The notes under the pieces were generated by a model, which was not told where the DNA came from, did not search any database, and saw only the letters and a list, made by a program, of their open reading frames with translations. A stretch of DNA of 64,000 nt. Origin: Olavius algarvensis associated proteobacterium Delta 3. GTDB taxonomy: Bacteria; Desulfobacterota; Desulfobacteria; Desulfobacterales; CAFBRK01. This document shows, piece after piece, positions 7,233 through 16,847 of the stretch. Where the stretch lies: NCBI GenBank assembly GCA_903231505.1, contig CAFBRK010000344.1:1-64000 (forward strand), read 5' to 3'. Each line of letters starts with the position of its first letter. The first letter of the stretch is position 1. The translations under genes were made by a program, and so were the position numbers.

Positions 7233-9638
7233 TTACTCATTGGTGAGTTCCACCGGCACCGGCGCCACATCCCGAAAGGCCTCATCCACCCGTTGCTGAC
7301 ACTCCCTGTAGGACGCAAAGTCCGCCAGCACCAAATAGTTGTCCCGGTATAGCAATGAATCCGTGATGGATTTAAACAGGTCGGGCTGCTCTTTTGAGAA
7401 ATGGCCGCTCCACACCGCATCGATGGCGGCTTTCAGCGCCGGGTCCGCGTGGTATGCGGCATACGGCTGGTACCCCGAGGATTTCAGGGCTGAAATCTGA
7501 TCGACCGTGAGGCCGAAGAGAAAGAAATTCGCCTCTCCCACCTCTTCACGGATTTCGACGTTGGCACCGTCCAGGGTTCCGATGGTCAGCGCGCCGTTCA
7601 TGGCGAACTTCATGTTGCCCGTGCCGGAGGCCTCCTTGCCGGCGGTGGAGATTTGCTCGGAAAGATCGGCGGCCGGATAAATCCGTTGGGCATTTTTCAC
7701 CGTTAAATTCGGTATAAAAACCACCTTCAAGCGGCCGGCCACATCCGGATCGCTGTTCACCGTCTCGCCCACCGAATGAATCAGTTTGATGATCCGTTTG
7801 GCCAGATCGTATCCGGGGGCGGCCTTTCCCGCGAAGATAAAGGTGCGGGGAACGATGTCGATCTCTGGGTTTTTTTTGATCTCCTGATACAGCGATATGA
7901 TGTAGAGCAGGTTGAGGTGCTGGCGCTTGTAGGCATGGATACGCTTGACCTGGATGTCGAACATGGATTCCGGATCGACCGTGATGCCGGTTTTGGTTTG
8001 GATCAGGTCGGCCAGCCGATGCTTGTTGTCCAGCTTGACCCGGCGCCAGTTTTTCTGAAAATCAGGGTCGTCCGCAACGTCTTCCAGCTTGCGCAGCGCG
8101 GTCGGGTCTGTCACCCAGCCCTCGCCCACCGTACGGTCGATCAGCTCGGCCAACGCCGGGTTGCTGAGCAGCATAAACCGCCGGGGCGTGACGCCGTTGG
8201 TTTTGTTGGTGAATGTATCCGGCGCCATCTCGTAAAAATCTCGCAGGACATCCTTCTTCAGGAGGTTCGTGTGCAGCGCGGCCACCCCGTTGACGGCATG
8301 GCTGCCGGCACAGGCCAGGTTGGCCATGCGCACGGCCTTTCCGCCGGATTCGTCGATCAACGACATGCGTGCCAAACGCGCATCGTCTCCGGGGAAACGT
8401 TCGCGAACCGTTTCAAGGAAGCGATGGTTGATTTCGTAAATGATCTCCAAATGACGCGGCAGTACCCGCCGGAACAGCTCCAGGGGCCAGGTCTCGAGCG
8501 CTTCGGGCAGCAGGGTGTGATTGGTGTACGCAAACGTGCTCCGGGTGACCTGCCATGCGGCATCCCAATCCATGCCGTGTTCGTCCACCAACAGGCGCAT
8601 CAGTTCCGGGACCGCCACCGCCGGGTGGGTGTCGTTGAGCTGAACAGCCCAGTACCGGTGGAATTCTGACAGGTGGCCGCCGGCCTCGAGGTGAATCTTG
8701 ATCAGGTTCTGGATCGAGCAGGAGACAAAGAAATATTGCTGCTCCAGCCGCAGGCGCCTGCCGGCCGCCGGCTCGTCGTTGGGATAGAGGACTTTGGTGA
8801 GGTTCTCGGAGCCGACTTTATCTTCCACGGCCCGGTAGTAATCGCCGCTGTTGAAGGCCTGGAAATCGAAGGACTCCACCGCCTGGGCTTTCCAGAGCCG
8901 CAGCGTGTTGCACGTGTTGACCCGATAACCGGAGATGGGCGTGTCATAGGGGGTTCCTTTCACCACCCGGTGGGGGACCCATCGCACCCGATAATGCCCC
9001 TCATCGTCATGATAGCTTTCCGTGGTGCCTCCCAGCTTGACCTCGAATGCCGCTTCGGGTCGATAAATCTCCCAGGGATTGCCCAGGTGCAGCCAGTTGT
9101 CGGTCATCTCCACCTGCCAGCCGTTCCGGATGGCCTGGTTGAAAATCCCATGCTCGTACCGTATCCCGAATCCGATGGCCGGCACTTCCAGCGCCGCCAG
9201 CGAATCGAGATAGCAGGCGGCCAGGCGGCCGAGACCCCCGTTCCCAAGGCCCGGCTCGGGCTCCTGTTCCAAAAGATCGTTCAGATCCAGGCCCAGCTCC
9301 GCCACGGCTTCAGCTACCGGTCCGCGCAGGTTGAGATTCACCAGATTTTTCCCGAGCTGCGGTCCCAGCAGAAACTCCGCCGACAGGTAGCACACAATCT
9401 TTACGTCGCGCTGCAGCCAGGTTTCGACGGTCTTGATCCAGCGCTGCAGCAACCGGTCGCGCACCGTGTAGGCCAGGGCCATGTAGTGGTCATTGCGGGT
9501 GGCAATTTCGGGGAATTTCCCTTGCACGAAAAAAAGGTTGTCCAGGATGGCGCGCCGGAGGGTCTCGATGCTCGTTCCGGTGCGGTCGTCTTCGATTAGA
9601 ACGTTGGCGCGATGAAGAATCTCCGGCGGTTTATCCAT
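7233..9638 (-). CDS. glgP: Glycogen/starch phosphorylase
   Basis: About 801 aa from the chosen ATG, normal for GT35 phosphorylases. It releases glucose-1-phosphate from glycogen. The pyridoxal-phosphate segment EASGTGNMKFAMNGALT near the C-terminus is intact, as are EPEPGLGNGGLGRLAACYLDS and QLNDTHPAVAVPELMR. An upstream TTG (9665) is in frame, but the ATG at 9638 has GGAG 9 nt before it and forms an ATGGATAA overlap with the pyk stop, so it is preferred. Glycogen breakdown is thus coupled to lower glycolysis at the translational level. Confidence 0.96.
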   Translation of the reverse strand: MDKPPEILHRANVLIEDDRTGTSIETLRRAILDNLFFVQGKFPEIATRNDHYMALAYTVRDRLLQRWIKTVETWLQRDVKIVCYLSAEFLLGPQLGKNLVNLNLRGPVAEAVAELGLDLNDLLEQEPEPGLGNGGLGRLAACYLDSLAALEVPAIGFGIRYEHGIFNQAIRNGWQVEMTDNWLHLGNPWEIYRPEAAFEVKLGGTTESYHDDEGHYRVRWVPHRVVKGTPYDTPISGYRVNTCNTLRLWKAQAVESFDFQAFNSGDYYRAVEDKVGSENLTKVLYPNDEPAAGRRLRLEQQYFFVSCSIQNLIKIHLEAGGHLSEFHRYWAVQLNDTHPAVAVPELMRLLVDEHGMDWDAAWQVTRSTFAYTNHTLLPEALETWPLELFRRVLPRHLEIIYEINHRFLETVRERFPGDDARLARMSLIDESGGKAVRMANLACAGSHAVNGVAALHTNLLKKDVLRDFYEMAPDTFTNKTNGVTPRRFMLLSNPALAELIDRTVGEGWVTDPTALRKLEDVADDPDFQKNWRRVKLDNKHRLADLIQTKTGITVDPESMFDIQVKRIHAYKRQHLNLLYIISLYQEIKKNPEIDIVPRTFIFAGKAAPGYDLAKRIIKLIHSVGETVNSDPDVAGRLKVVFIPNLTVKNAQRIYPAADLSEQISTAGKEASGTGNMKFAMNGALTIGTLDGANVEIREEVGEANFFLFGLTVDQISALKSSGYQPYAAYHADPALKAAIDAVWSGHFSKEQPDLFKSITDSLLYRDNYLVLADFASYRECQQRVDEAFRDVAPVPVELTNE

Positions 9639-11079
9639 GGTGGTTGTCTCCGCGATGTAACTCAATGATTTCCATGCGATTATTGCGATTGGGGTGCTTC
9701 CGCGAAGGGCCTTCGGTCAGGATCACCAGGTGGCCGTCGATATCCTGTTCGGCAAAACAACGCCGAATCCACGAACGCCAGTTGGCCGGGTGGTCGGGCT
9801 CCAGAACCGATTTTACCCCATAGGATAACAGAAGCGATTGGCAGGTCTGCTTCGATGAGCTGACAGCGACCACCCAAACCGGAAGCCGGAAACGGCTGAT
9901 ACTTCTTGCGGTCGCACCACTGTGGGTGGGCACCACAACAGCCGCCGGACGGATATGGTGCAACAGATTGCCCACGCTGAGGGCGATGAGGTCCTGCAGG
10001 CGCGGTATCGTGCCCTGATCTCCCCCCAGGTCCATCAGACTCCGCCCCGGAAGGGTGAGACGCTGGGGTTCGATGGAGGCGGCAATTCTTGCGAGCATGG
10101 TCACGGCATCCACCGGATATCGTCCCATGGCCGATTCACCGGACAGCATCACCGCATCGGTACCATCGAGAATGGCATTGGCCACATCGGTGGCCTCTGC
10201 CCGGGTGGGACGACGGTTTGCGGTCATTGACTCCAGCATTTGGGTGGCGGTGATCACCGGCTTGCCCAGCGCATTGGCCTTTCGCATCAGTTGTTTTTGA
10301 ACAACAGCGATGCTTTCGATGGGGATTTCCACCCCCAGGTCACCACGGGCGATCATGATGCCGTCAACGGCGGTAAGGATTTCTTCGATATTGTCGATGG
10401 CACGGGAGCGTTCGATCTTGGCGACGATAAACGGGTCGTAATTCAGTTCAGCGGCGGCATTCCGCACGGCCCGGATGTCCGCTGCGTTTTCGACAAACGA
10501 CTGGCTCACGGCGGTCAACTTATGTTCGGCGGCAAATTTGAGCCAGGTAAGGTCGTGATCGGTAAACGCGCCGATGCTCAAATCGATCCCGGGGAGATTG
10601 AGGCCTTTGCGGGATCGCAACTCATAACCCACCATCACGGTGCAGTGGACATCCGAACCCTCAACCCGGTCGACCCGTAACTGCAGGTAGCCGTCATTCA
10701 GGTACACACGGTCTCCGGGCCGGACCACTTTCGGCAACCGTTGGAAGCTCACCGACACCCTGCTGCGGTCACCGATAATGTCCTCTGTTGTCAGCGTGAA
10801 CGGGTCTCCGACCTCCAGCTCGACCGGCTCTTCGGCAAACGTGCCGAGCCTGATTTTGGGCCCCGGCAAGTCCCCCATAATGGCCACATTGCGCCCGACG
10901 GCCTTTGCGGCGGCACGGATGACCTCAATTTTCGTTTCATGCTCTTCAAAACTGCCATGGGAAAAATTCAATCGCGCCACGTTCATACCGGCCTGAATCA
11001 TCTTTTCCAAAACAACGGGGGATTCGGAGGCCGGCCCGATGGTGCAGACAATCTTTGTTTTATTGTTCGGTAACGCCAT
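9631..11079 (-). CDS. pyk: Pyruvate kinase
   Basis: 482 aa, the usual bacterial length. Motifs: TKIVCTIGPASE at the N-terminus, ARLNFSHG, the catalytic IVAKIERSRAIDNI segment, MIARGDLGVEIP, and ATQMLESMTANRRPTRAEATDVANAI. It converts phosphoenolpyruvate and ADP to pyruvate and ATP. The C-terminal allosteric domain is present (PTHSGATARSISRFR). AGGAAG lies upstream of the ATG. Its stop overlaps the start of glgP, and the next gene upstream is a phosphoglycerate mutase. Confidence 0.96.
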   Translation of the reverse strand: MALPNNKTKIVCTIGPASESPVVLEKMIQAGMNVARLNFSHGSFEEHETKIEVIRAAAKAVGRNVAIMGDLPGPKIRLGTFAEEPVELEVGDPFTLTTEDIIGDRSRVSVSFQRLPKVVRPGDRVYLNDGYLQLRVDRVEGSDVHCTVMVGYELRSRKGLNLPGIDLSIGAFTDHDLTWLKFAAEHKLTAVSQSFVENAADIRAVRNAAAELNYDPFIVAKIERSRAIDNIEEILTAVDGIMIARGDLGVEIPIESIAVVQKQLMRKANALGKPVITATQMLESMTANRRPTRAEATDVANAILDGTDAVMLSGESAMGRYPVDAVTMLARIAASIEPQRLTLPGRSLMDLGGDQGTIPRLQDLIALSVGNLLHHIRPAAVVVPTHSGATARSISRFRLPVWVVAVSSSKQTCQSLLLSYGVKSVLEPDHPANWRSWIRRCFAEQDIDGHLVILTEGPSRKHPNRNNRMEIIELHRGDNHHG

Positions 11080-11167
11080 AATTCAATGCTTCCTTTTGGG
11101 GAACGCCGGCCGCGCAATACCGGAATGTTCCTGAATCTTTGCCGGGGAGGGTGTTTATGAATGCGCG

Positions 11168-11914
11168 CTACTTTTCCGCCAGCGGGTTTGCCACTGCCTT
11201 GGTGGCCTTGGCGACCTTCTCCGGATCGCCGAGGTAATAATGGCGAATCGGCGTCAAATCCTCTTCGAGCTCATAGATCAGGGGGATACCCGTGGGAATG
11301 TTCATGCCGACGATGTCGTCGTCCGGTATGTTATCCAGGTATTTCACCAGCGCCCGCAGACTGTTTCCGTGGGCGGCGATCAGCACGCGTTTTCCCGCCT
11401 GAACGTCGGGCGCAATGGTGTTCTGCCAGTAAGGCAGGAAGCGGGCGACCGTATCCTTTAAACATTCGGTAAGCGGCAGCTCATCCTCCGACAGACCCGC
11501 GTATCGGGGGTCGTGGCCGGGGAACCGGGGGTCGTCTCTGGTCAGCGGCGGCGGCTGGATGCGGTAGCTGCGGCGCCAGATCTGGACCTGTTCCAGCCCG
11601 TGCTTTTCAACGGTTTCGGCCTTGTTGAGACCCTGCAGCGCACCGTAATGCCGCTCGTTCAAGCGCCAGCTGCGCTTCACCGGTATCCACATGAGATCCA
11701 TCGCTTCCAGGGCCAGCCACAGGGTTTTAATGGCCCGCTTGAGAAGCGACGTGTAGGCGATGTCGAAACTGAAGCCGCCGTTTTTCAACAGGCGTCCGGC
11801 GTCCATTGCTTCTTCCACCCCTTTGGGCGTGAGTTTGACGTCCGTCCAGCCGGTAAACCGGTTTTCCTTGTTCCATACGCTCTGACCGTGACGCACCAAC
11901 ACGAGTGTGATCAT
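11168..11914 (-). CDS. gpmA: 2,3-bisphosphoglycerate-dependent phosphoglycerate mutase
   Basis: 248 aa, typical of dPGM. It has the phosphohistidine motif [10 protein letters not shown] followed by [11 protein letters not shown], plus [14 protein letters not shown] and the C-terminal second histidine in [14 protein letters not shown]. It interconverts 3- and 2-phosphoglycerate. GGGAG is 8-9 nt before the ATG. It lies 88 nt upstream of pyk in the same orientation, making a small glycolytic cluster with pyk and glgP. Confidence 0.96.
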   Translation of the reverse strand: MITLVLVRHGQSVWNKENRFTGWTDVKLTPKGVEEAMDAGRLLKNGGFSFDIAYTSLLKRAIKTLWLALEAMDLMWIPVKRSWRLNERHYGALQGLNKAETVEKHGLEQVQIWRRSYRIQPPPLTRDDPRFPGHDPRYAGLSEDELPLTECLKDTVARFLPYWQNTIAPDVQAGKRVLIAAHGNSLRALVKYLDNIPDDDIVGMNIPTGIPLIYELEEDLTPIRHYYLGDPEKVAKATKAVANPLAEK

Positions 11915-12169
11915 TTTCTATCTCCCGATGAGAGGATCGCCAATTAACATGAACGCCGGGTAGCCTTTCTCACGCTATTTCGGTATTGGCATAGATGCCG
12001 CGAACCGGCAACCGGTTTTTACATTCAGGGAACCCTTCATGTATTTTGCAGGTTGGCACGGATTGTAATCTAAACACCGCGATGCCGACCCCATGACCTT
12101 TCCTTACGGCCCTTATAGCGGCGAAGTTGCTACGCTTCCGGCAAATACAATCAGGGTCCCATCGGATAT

Positions 12170-12820
12170 TTAAAGGATGAGAAACTGGCGCATCGCGTCT
12201 TCCAGGTGTCGGCGCTGCCGTTCAAAGCTTTCATCGTCCTTGACCCTTTCGAATTTCATGATGTCACCGAATCGAAGGGTGACTTTCGAAAAGGGCTTGG
12301 GCAGGAAAAATTTGTCCCAACTGTTGAAGTACCATGCCCGGTCGGCGGCGGTATAGAACGGAACGACGGCGGCACCGGTTAAATGGGCCATCCGGATGGC
12401 GCCTGCCTTGACGATGCCCGCAGGCCCCAGGGGGCCGTCCACGATGTGCCCGGCCAGTCTGGAGACCCTTAATTGCCGGATCATCTCTTTTAACGCTTTT
12501 GCTCCGTCTTTGGACGAAGACCCCCGCACCGTGCGCCAACCGGACCGTTCGGCAATACCGGCGATGATCTCGCCGTCCTTGCTCTGACTGATCATCAGGC
12601 TTGGATCGAATTCCCGGTAGTGCCGAAAGTAGCGGATGGCCGAAAAAAACTGTTGGTGCCAGGTGCACAAAAGGACGCTCCCCCCGCTTTTCAGATAGTC
12701 CATCCATGGCTGTTCATTTTCGACCGTGAGACGGAAGGTCCACGAATAGGCCCGGATAAACCGGTACAGGAAGGAGAGTCCGGGGCCGGACGTGATGAGA
12801 CGATAGGATCTAATTCCCAC
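12170..12820 (-). CDS. DUF374 lysophospholipid acyltransferase family protein
   Basis: 216 aa. The pattern CTWHQQFFSAIRYFR, then SQSKDGEIIAGIAERSGW, VRGSSSKDGAKAL and HIVDGPLGPAG is that of DUF374 proteins, relatives of LpxL/PlsC-type acyltransferases. The usual HX4D-type catalytic signature is altered, as in the whole family. It probably acylates a lipid at the inner membrane; the substrate is unknown. The start is GTG with AGGAG 9 nt upstream. It stands alone, about 255 nt upstream of gpmA. Confidence 0.85.
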   Translation of the reverse strand: MGIRSYRLITSGPGLSFLYRFIRAYSWTFRLTVENEQPWMDYLKSGGSVLLCTWHQQFFSAIRYFRHYREFDPSLMISQSKDGEIIAGIAERSGWRTVRGSSSKDGAKALKEMIRQLRVSRLAGHIVDGPLGPAGIVKAGAIRMAHLTGAAVVPFYTAADRAWYFNSWDKFFLPKPFSKVTLRFGDIMKFERVKDDESFERQRRHLEDAMRQFLIL

Positions 12821-12981
12821 AACAATGATCTCCTGGGGATAAAAAGAATTCCGGCATTATTATAACGGAGCAAACCTCGTTAGAGCAATTGGTTTCGATT
12901 CAATCCGTATGTATACAATACTGCACCCCGACCTGATGTGCCTTCAACGGTCGTTTTCGCATGAAATGGCCTGATAGGGGC

Positions 12982-13007
12982 TTGACAAAACTATGCTAAA
13001 ATATACT
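12982..13007 (+). promoter_or_regulatory. Candidate promoter for the small HEAT-like gene
   Basis: TTGACA (12982-12987) is followed by TGCTAAAAT (12994-13002), which reads as an extended -10, and by TATACT (13002-13007). The spacing between TTGACA and TATACT (14 nt) is short, so the exact -10 is uncertain. The coding start is about 23 nt downstream. Confidence 0.4.
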
Positions 13008-13029
13008 TTTTCAACCAAGGAGCGCAATT

Positions 13030-13203
13030 ATGAAGTTTAGCGATTTTTTCCTTCCAAAAATTGCGCGTTCCAACCCCAAGGTCCGCAAAGAAGCGGTCCG
13101 AAGCGAAGTGAATGCTGAACTGCTGAAACAGGTTGCCGAGAAAGACGCCGATCAAGAGGTTCGCGAGCTGGCCAGACAGCGAGTGACGGAACTCCGGGTG
13201 TAA
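13030..13203 (+). CDS. Small HEAT-repeat-like protein
   Basis: 57 aa, starting MKFSDFFLPKIARSNPKVR and ending RELARQRVTELRV. AAGGAG lies 6 nt before the ATG and a promoter-like sequence precedes it. Two predicted helices (VRKEAVRSEVNAELLKQVAE and QEVRELARQRVTEL) look like one and a half HEAT units, with the DADQEVRELA turn typical of such repeats. The function is unknown; a small protein-binding or scaffold role is possible. It is the only plus-strand gene in the first 17 kb. Confidence 0.7.
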   Translation: MKFSDFFLPKIARSNPKVRKEAVRSEVNAELLKQVAEKDADQEVRELARQRVTELRV

Positions 13204-13440
13204 CGCCCAGCGATGAACGTGAAAGAAGAATCGGCGACGGTGCTGCGATTGTACGGGTTGTGCTCACCATCTTTTGCGTGAAACAGAGCTGGCGGAACGG
13301 GTTACGGATGCCGGCGATATGCCCTGCGCCAACGGCAGAGAGTTCTTCATGCTAAAAACACCCTGTCTTTGTTCCCTTGTTTATCCAGTCTTTATCAGAC
13401 AGTAAGCATCTCTTGGTCGCCCTCCGGATCGATTATCGCA

Positions 13441-13527
13441 TCAGTATAACGCGCGCACCTGCCCCATGAGCGGGGTCTTTACCGGGGCCGCGACCCCGTA
13501 AATGACGACGATGCCCGAGCCCCCGCC
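13441..13527 (-). pseudogene. Duplicated 3'-end remnant of the beta-propeller gene
   Basis: These 87 nt follow directly and in frame after the stop of the 632-aa gene and encode a second, diverged copy of its last 28 codons plus stop. The remnant reads GGGSGIVVIYGVAAPVKTPL and the gene itself GGGDGIVVIYGVASPVKTPV; 21 of the 28 residues agree. It looks like the tail of a lost tandem paralogue. Confidence 0.75.
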
Positions 13528-15426
13528 TCAGTTCGCCGGGCGTGCGGGACCCATGACGGGCGTCTTCACCGGCGATGCCACCCCGTAGATGACCACGATG
13601 CCGTCACCGCCCCCCTTGGTGGAAGTCGGGCGGGCAGGATCGGGGTTGTCCAGAGCATCGATAACGTTCCAGTTGTTTGCGACCCAGACATTGCCGGCCG
13701 GATCGACCACCGCGTCGGTGACCATCTGGATGCTGCCGCTCTGGAACACGTGAATGACGTCGCCGGTCTTGGCACCCTCAGTGCGCCCCTTCGGCTCGGC
13801 GCCGGCCATCAGGCCCACACCGCGACCCCAGAAGTTGCCGAACCAGACGTCGTCGTTGCCGTCGATCGACACCCCCCAAGGCACGAAGACTGCCTTGTCG
13901 CCGGTGAAGCCCTTCGGCGCGGGCTGGGTGCCGTCGGGTCGGATCATGTTGAGCACGCCGGTGGGCCTCGACGCACTGATCTCGCCCTTGCGAATGAATG
14001 GCAGGAGGTGCTCGAGGACGAGTTGGAACTGCTTCATGATCGGCGTGCCGGCCGGGAAATCCGGCGGCGGGACGCCCTCAGACATATTACTTGCCACCCA
14101 GAGATTACCCTTGGAGTCGAGAGCGACGCCGCGGACAGCGGTCCCAACCGGAAAGGACTCGACCTTGGCTGGATCGTCGGCGGGAAACCGCACGACGTCG
14201 GTCCCCTGTGAGTTGCTGACCCAGACCCGGTCCTGGGCATCGATGGCGATGCCGAACGGCGACTTCAGCCCCTTGACGTTCACGATCCGTCCGTCCTTCA
14301 CCCGTCCGCCGGGGAAGTGCAGCAGACTGTTCTTCGTGGCGTCCGCGATCCAGACGTCGCCATTCGCCGCGGTGCCGACCCCCATCAGGTTGCCGATCGT
14401 GCCGGCCATGGGGACGTCGGACTCTTTGCCGACCGGATTGCCATCGAAGTTCATCACGCCGATCGTATTATTCAAGGCTCCGAGCCAGACTTTGTCGAGC
14501 GCCATGCCGGTGCCCCATCCGATACCGTCGACACCCATACCGGTGAAGCCGGTGATCGCCGGGGACACTGCCGTCCCGTTGGGCAGGAGTTTGATCGTGC
14601 CGCCACCGATGTTGTTAAGGACGCCGGACTGCGAGCCCGCCATCCAGTTCTGGCCGCTCCAGACGTTTCCGTCGGCATCGATCTGCAGCTTGCCGGGGCT
14701 ATAAATTCCGCCGCCCGCGAATTTCAGGATCATGGCGAAGTCGGGCGGGGAATACGCCAGATAAGGCACCAACGGAGCAGCGCGGCGGCTGCCGTCTTTC
14801 GGTTGCGGATAGGCCTTATCAAACAGCGCGTACAATTCTTTCGGGGTGGCCCAGGGTGTACGCGCGATACCGGCCATGGCATCCAGCGTATTCTTTGGTG
14901 TCGTGCCGCCGGTTGGGGTCGCAGTTTTAAGGAAATCGGCGCGCCATGCATCGTCAGCCACGGTGCCGGTCGCGGGATCCACCAGGTTCGGCGCATTGCC
15001 GGCGGCGATGCGCAGCCCCAACAGGTTGCCACGGATAGCCGTGCCGTCGATGAACCGGGCGCTGGTAAAGACCGAGGCGACCGTGGTCAACTCGTTGACC
15101 ACCACCTTATCCGGCGGCTCGTGGCCGAGCACGGACATGAGTACGAGGGCGTCATCGGCGCCGCTCTTGGCGGTCAGGTATAAGACGTGGCCGTCTCCAC
15201 GGGTGCGGACGCCCCGGATCTTAAACCGGCCGCGTTGGTTGCTCGTGACCGTGGCCAGAGATTTGGGTGAGGCATTGCCGGCCGTTCTCCAGAGGGTCAC
15301 GGTGGCGCCACCCACCGGCTGGCCCGATACCATCAGCGTCCCCTCGATGCCTTTGGAGAAAGCGGCATGGCCGGGCAGTGTGAGCGTCAATAATAATATG
15401 ATTATCGTTGCTGCTGGAATTTTCAT
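13528..15426 (-). CDS. Exported Vgb/NHL-type beta-propeller protein
   Basis: 632 aa. A signal peptide (LLLTLTLPGHAAFS) is followed by a carboxypeptidase-regulatory-like Ig domain (IEGTLMVSGQPVGGATVTLWR, residues about 30-120), a linker, and a C-terminal propeller (about 230-620). The propeller has repeats of the type DADGNVW, NGDVWIADAT, DAQDRVWVSNS, DSKGNLWVAS, DGNDDVWFGN and DPAGNVWVANN, as in virginiamycin-B-lyase-like and NHL proteins. It is probably periplasmic or extracellular; the ligand is unknown. GC content and codon use look higher than in neighbours, which may reflect transfer. A diverged copy of its 3' end follows the stop codon. Confidence 0.8.
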   Translation of the reverse strand: MKIPAATIIILLLTLTLPGHAAFSKGIEGTLMVSGQPVGGATVTLWRTAGNASPKSLATVTSNQRGRFKIRGVRTRGDGHVLYLTAKSGADDALVLMSVLGHEPPDKVVVNELTTVASVFTSARFIDGTAIRGNLLGLRIAAGNAPNLVDPATGTVADDAWRADFLKTATPTGGTTPKNTLDAMAGIARTPWATPKELYALFDKAYPQPKDGSRRAAPLVPYLAYSPPDFAMILKFAGGGIYSPGKLQIDADGNVWSGQNWMAGSQSGVLNNIGGGTIKLLPNGTAVSPAITGFTGMGVDGIGWGTGMALDKVWLGALNNTIGVMNFDGNPVGKESDVPMAGTIGNLMGVGTAANGDVWIADATKNSLLHFPGGRVKDGRIVNVKGLKSPFGIAIDAQDRVWVSNSQGTDVVRFPADDPAKVESFPVGTAVRGVALDSKGNLWVASNMSEGVPPPDFPAGTPIMKQFQLVLEHLLPFIRKGEISASRPTGVLNMIRPDGTQPAPKGFTGDKAVFVPWGVSIDGNDDVWFGNFWGRGVGLMAGAEPKGRTEGAKTGDVIHVFQSGSIQMVTDAVVDPAGNVWVANNWNVIDALDNPDPARPTSTKGGGDGIVVIYGVASPVKTPVMGPARPAN

Positions 15427-15782
15427 TTTGTGTTCCTCCTCCTGTCAACATCGTTTCTCGGTAGATGGGTCGAAGTTGTGGCATCCCTTGCCAACGAACA
15501 TGACTCACGTGGAAGGCAGCGGGGAGCATGCACTGCCGGGGCCCCATGGACAAACCCGTATTGGGCGTGCCCGGCCTGGATGGCGGATTGGATCTGCGCC
15601 TTGAAAGCCTTCAGATTGAACGACGCGCCTTTTTGCATCGGCGGACTCGCAGAACGCCACGATACATTAGGAAACGTGTATTCTCGTAGGTACTTTAATG
15701 TTCCGTAGCTTTCTTTGTGAACGGAATCGTGTGGTTTGCTACGGAGGTGCCGGGCAGAGGTATGAACGTCAGCCCGTTGATG
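15427..15782. other. 356-bp intergenic region, nothing recognised
   Basis: No convincing gene. An open minus-strand frame exists (about 15423-15638) but lacks any family resemblance or ribosome-binding site. Confidence 0.35.
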
Positions 15783-16019
15783 CTAACCGGCTCGCTCGCG
15801 AACCTTGTAAATGCGTTCTGCGGCGTCGAGAAGATCGGGGATGGTTTTAAGCAAGCTGACGACCCCCAGCACTAATACACCATGATGAACACCCGCGTCG
15901 AAATGGACAAGATCCGTGTAAAGGGTGTGCCAGTCCTCCGATAAGGCCGTCACGATCAGGACCACCGACACAAAAAGGTCTGTGAGCGGATGGTCAAGAA
16001 TAAGGCGAATGATCCGCAT
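15783..16019 (-). CDS. Small two-helix membrane protein
   Basis: 78 aa. Two hydrophobic segments (LFVSVVLIVTALS and GVLVLGVVSLLKTIPDLL) are separated by a short loop rich in His and Asp (DWHTLYTDLVHFDAGVHHG), and the tail is basic (AERIYKVRERAG). It looks like a real small inner-membrane protein of unknown function. It stands alone between the propeller gene and a zone of gene fragments. Confidence 0.55.
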   Translation of the reverse strand: MRIIRLILDHPLTDLFVSVVLIVTALSEDWHTLYTDLVHFDAGVHHGVLVLGVVSLLKTIPDLLDAAERIYKVRERAG

Positions 16020-16247
16020 TGAAAACTTCTCCTGCTATGAAGTTTCAGAATCTGTTTCACCCGGCCGCCCGACGTCGTATCGTCAGTTCCTGCGGTTATT
16101 TAGTGAACTCCTGCGGCGATCCCGAAGGTTATTGTCTGAATCCGGTCCGGGGGCGTCTGTTAACTGGTCATGCAGATATGGATGATTTGAAAAAAACCAC
16201 TGCTATAAATATTAAGAATGTTTGCCGGCAAAGCAATTTTCAGGAAT

Positions 16248-16317
16248 TGTAGTCGTTGCCATAATTATGTTTCGATAGAAGGTAGGGATTCGGGGGCTGG
16301 ATTTTTCACTGCAAGAT
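16248..16317. repeat. Interspersed repeat, copy 1
   Basis: This segment matches 37072-37140 over its length (shared CTGGATTTTTCACTGCAA and a TTGCCATAAT/TTATCATAAA core) and the first half of 36013-36049. It is a dispersed intergenic element of unknown nature. Confidence 0.6.
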
Positions 16318-16443
16318 GGATCCTACGGCGTCATACCGGAGCCACGCCGCTTGAACGGTTCTGCATAACGCGGTTTCCCGCTAAAGCGCATGACGCAACG
16401 GTATCCTCCATCGAATATGTGATGTGCAGGTGCCGTTCCATTA

Positions 16444-16719
16444 TTAATTCCTGCGATGTTGAAGAAATCGCCGCCTGAAGGCGAAAAGAACCGGCAGTCC
16501 GCCGGCCAGTAGCCACCCGGCAGAGGGGATCGGGATGGTGGTGCCGGTTACCTCGAAGTAGTCGAAGATGGCCCAAGCGCCCGAGTAAACACCGGTATAT
16601 CCGGCATCGTTTGAATAGAACGGATAGGACCCATCGTCCACGTCGATTGTGGCCAGGGGGGCGAGCGTTTCCAGTGCGTCATACAGGGACACGCTGATAT
16701 TCTCATAAGCGGCAGTCAA
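16444..16719 (-). pseudogene. C-terminal fragment of a VPLPA-CTERM exported protein
   Basis: The last residues, PIPSAGWLLAGGLPVLFAFRRRF, form a VPLPA/PEP-CTERM-type sorting tail: a small motif, one transmembrane helix and an Arg cluster. Residues before it look like the end of a beta-sandwich domain (YTGVYSGAWAIFDYFEVTG). There is no signal peptide and the frame is closed by a stop just upstream (near 16738), so the 5' part is lost. It is likely a decayed relative of the 271-aa VPLPA-CTERM protein at 19.4 kb. Confidence 0.6.
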
Positions 16720-16847
16720 CCACGTTGATGTGTCCTTTCAAATGCAACACATTCCAGCCGCCCCTTTATTACCGCCTGATGAAATGGTTTTGCATTATCC
16801 CAGAAATTAGAGTCGCGGCATGGCTTTTCCGAAAACCACTTCCAATT

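Noticed and set aside
8673-9599. Long plus-strand open frame (308 codons) and a neighbour at 7776-8669 within the glycogen phosphorylase gene
   Set aside because: They lie antisense to a clear glgP gene in GC-rich DNA, have no ribosome-binding site and no family resemblance.
12055-12075. TGGCACGGATTG sequence as a sigma-54 promoter
   Set aside because: The -24 part matches, but no TTGC-type -12 element is at the required spacing.
13754-15183. Several long plus-strand open frames opposite the beta-propeller gene
   Set aside because: They are antisense shadows of a repetitive GC-rich gene; translations are Pro/Ser or Arg/Gly rich without motifs.
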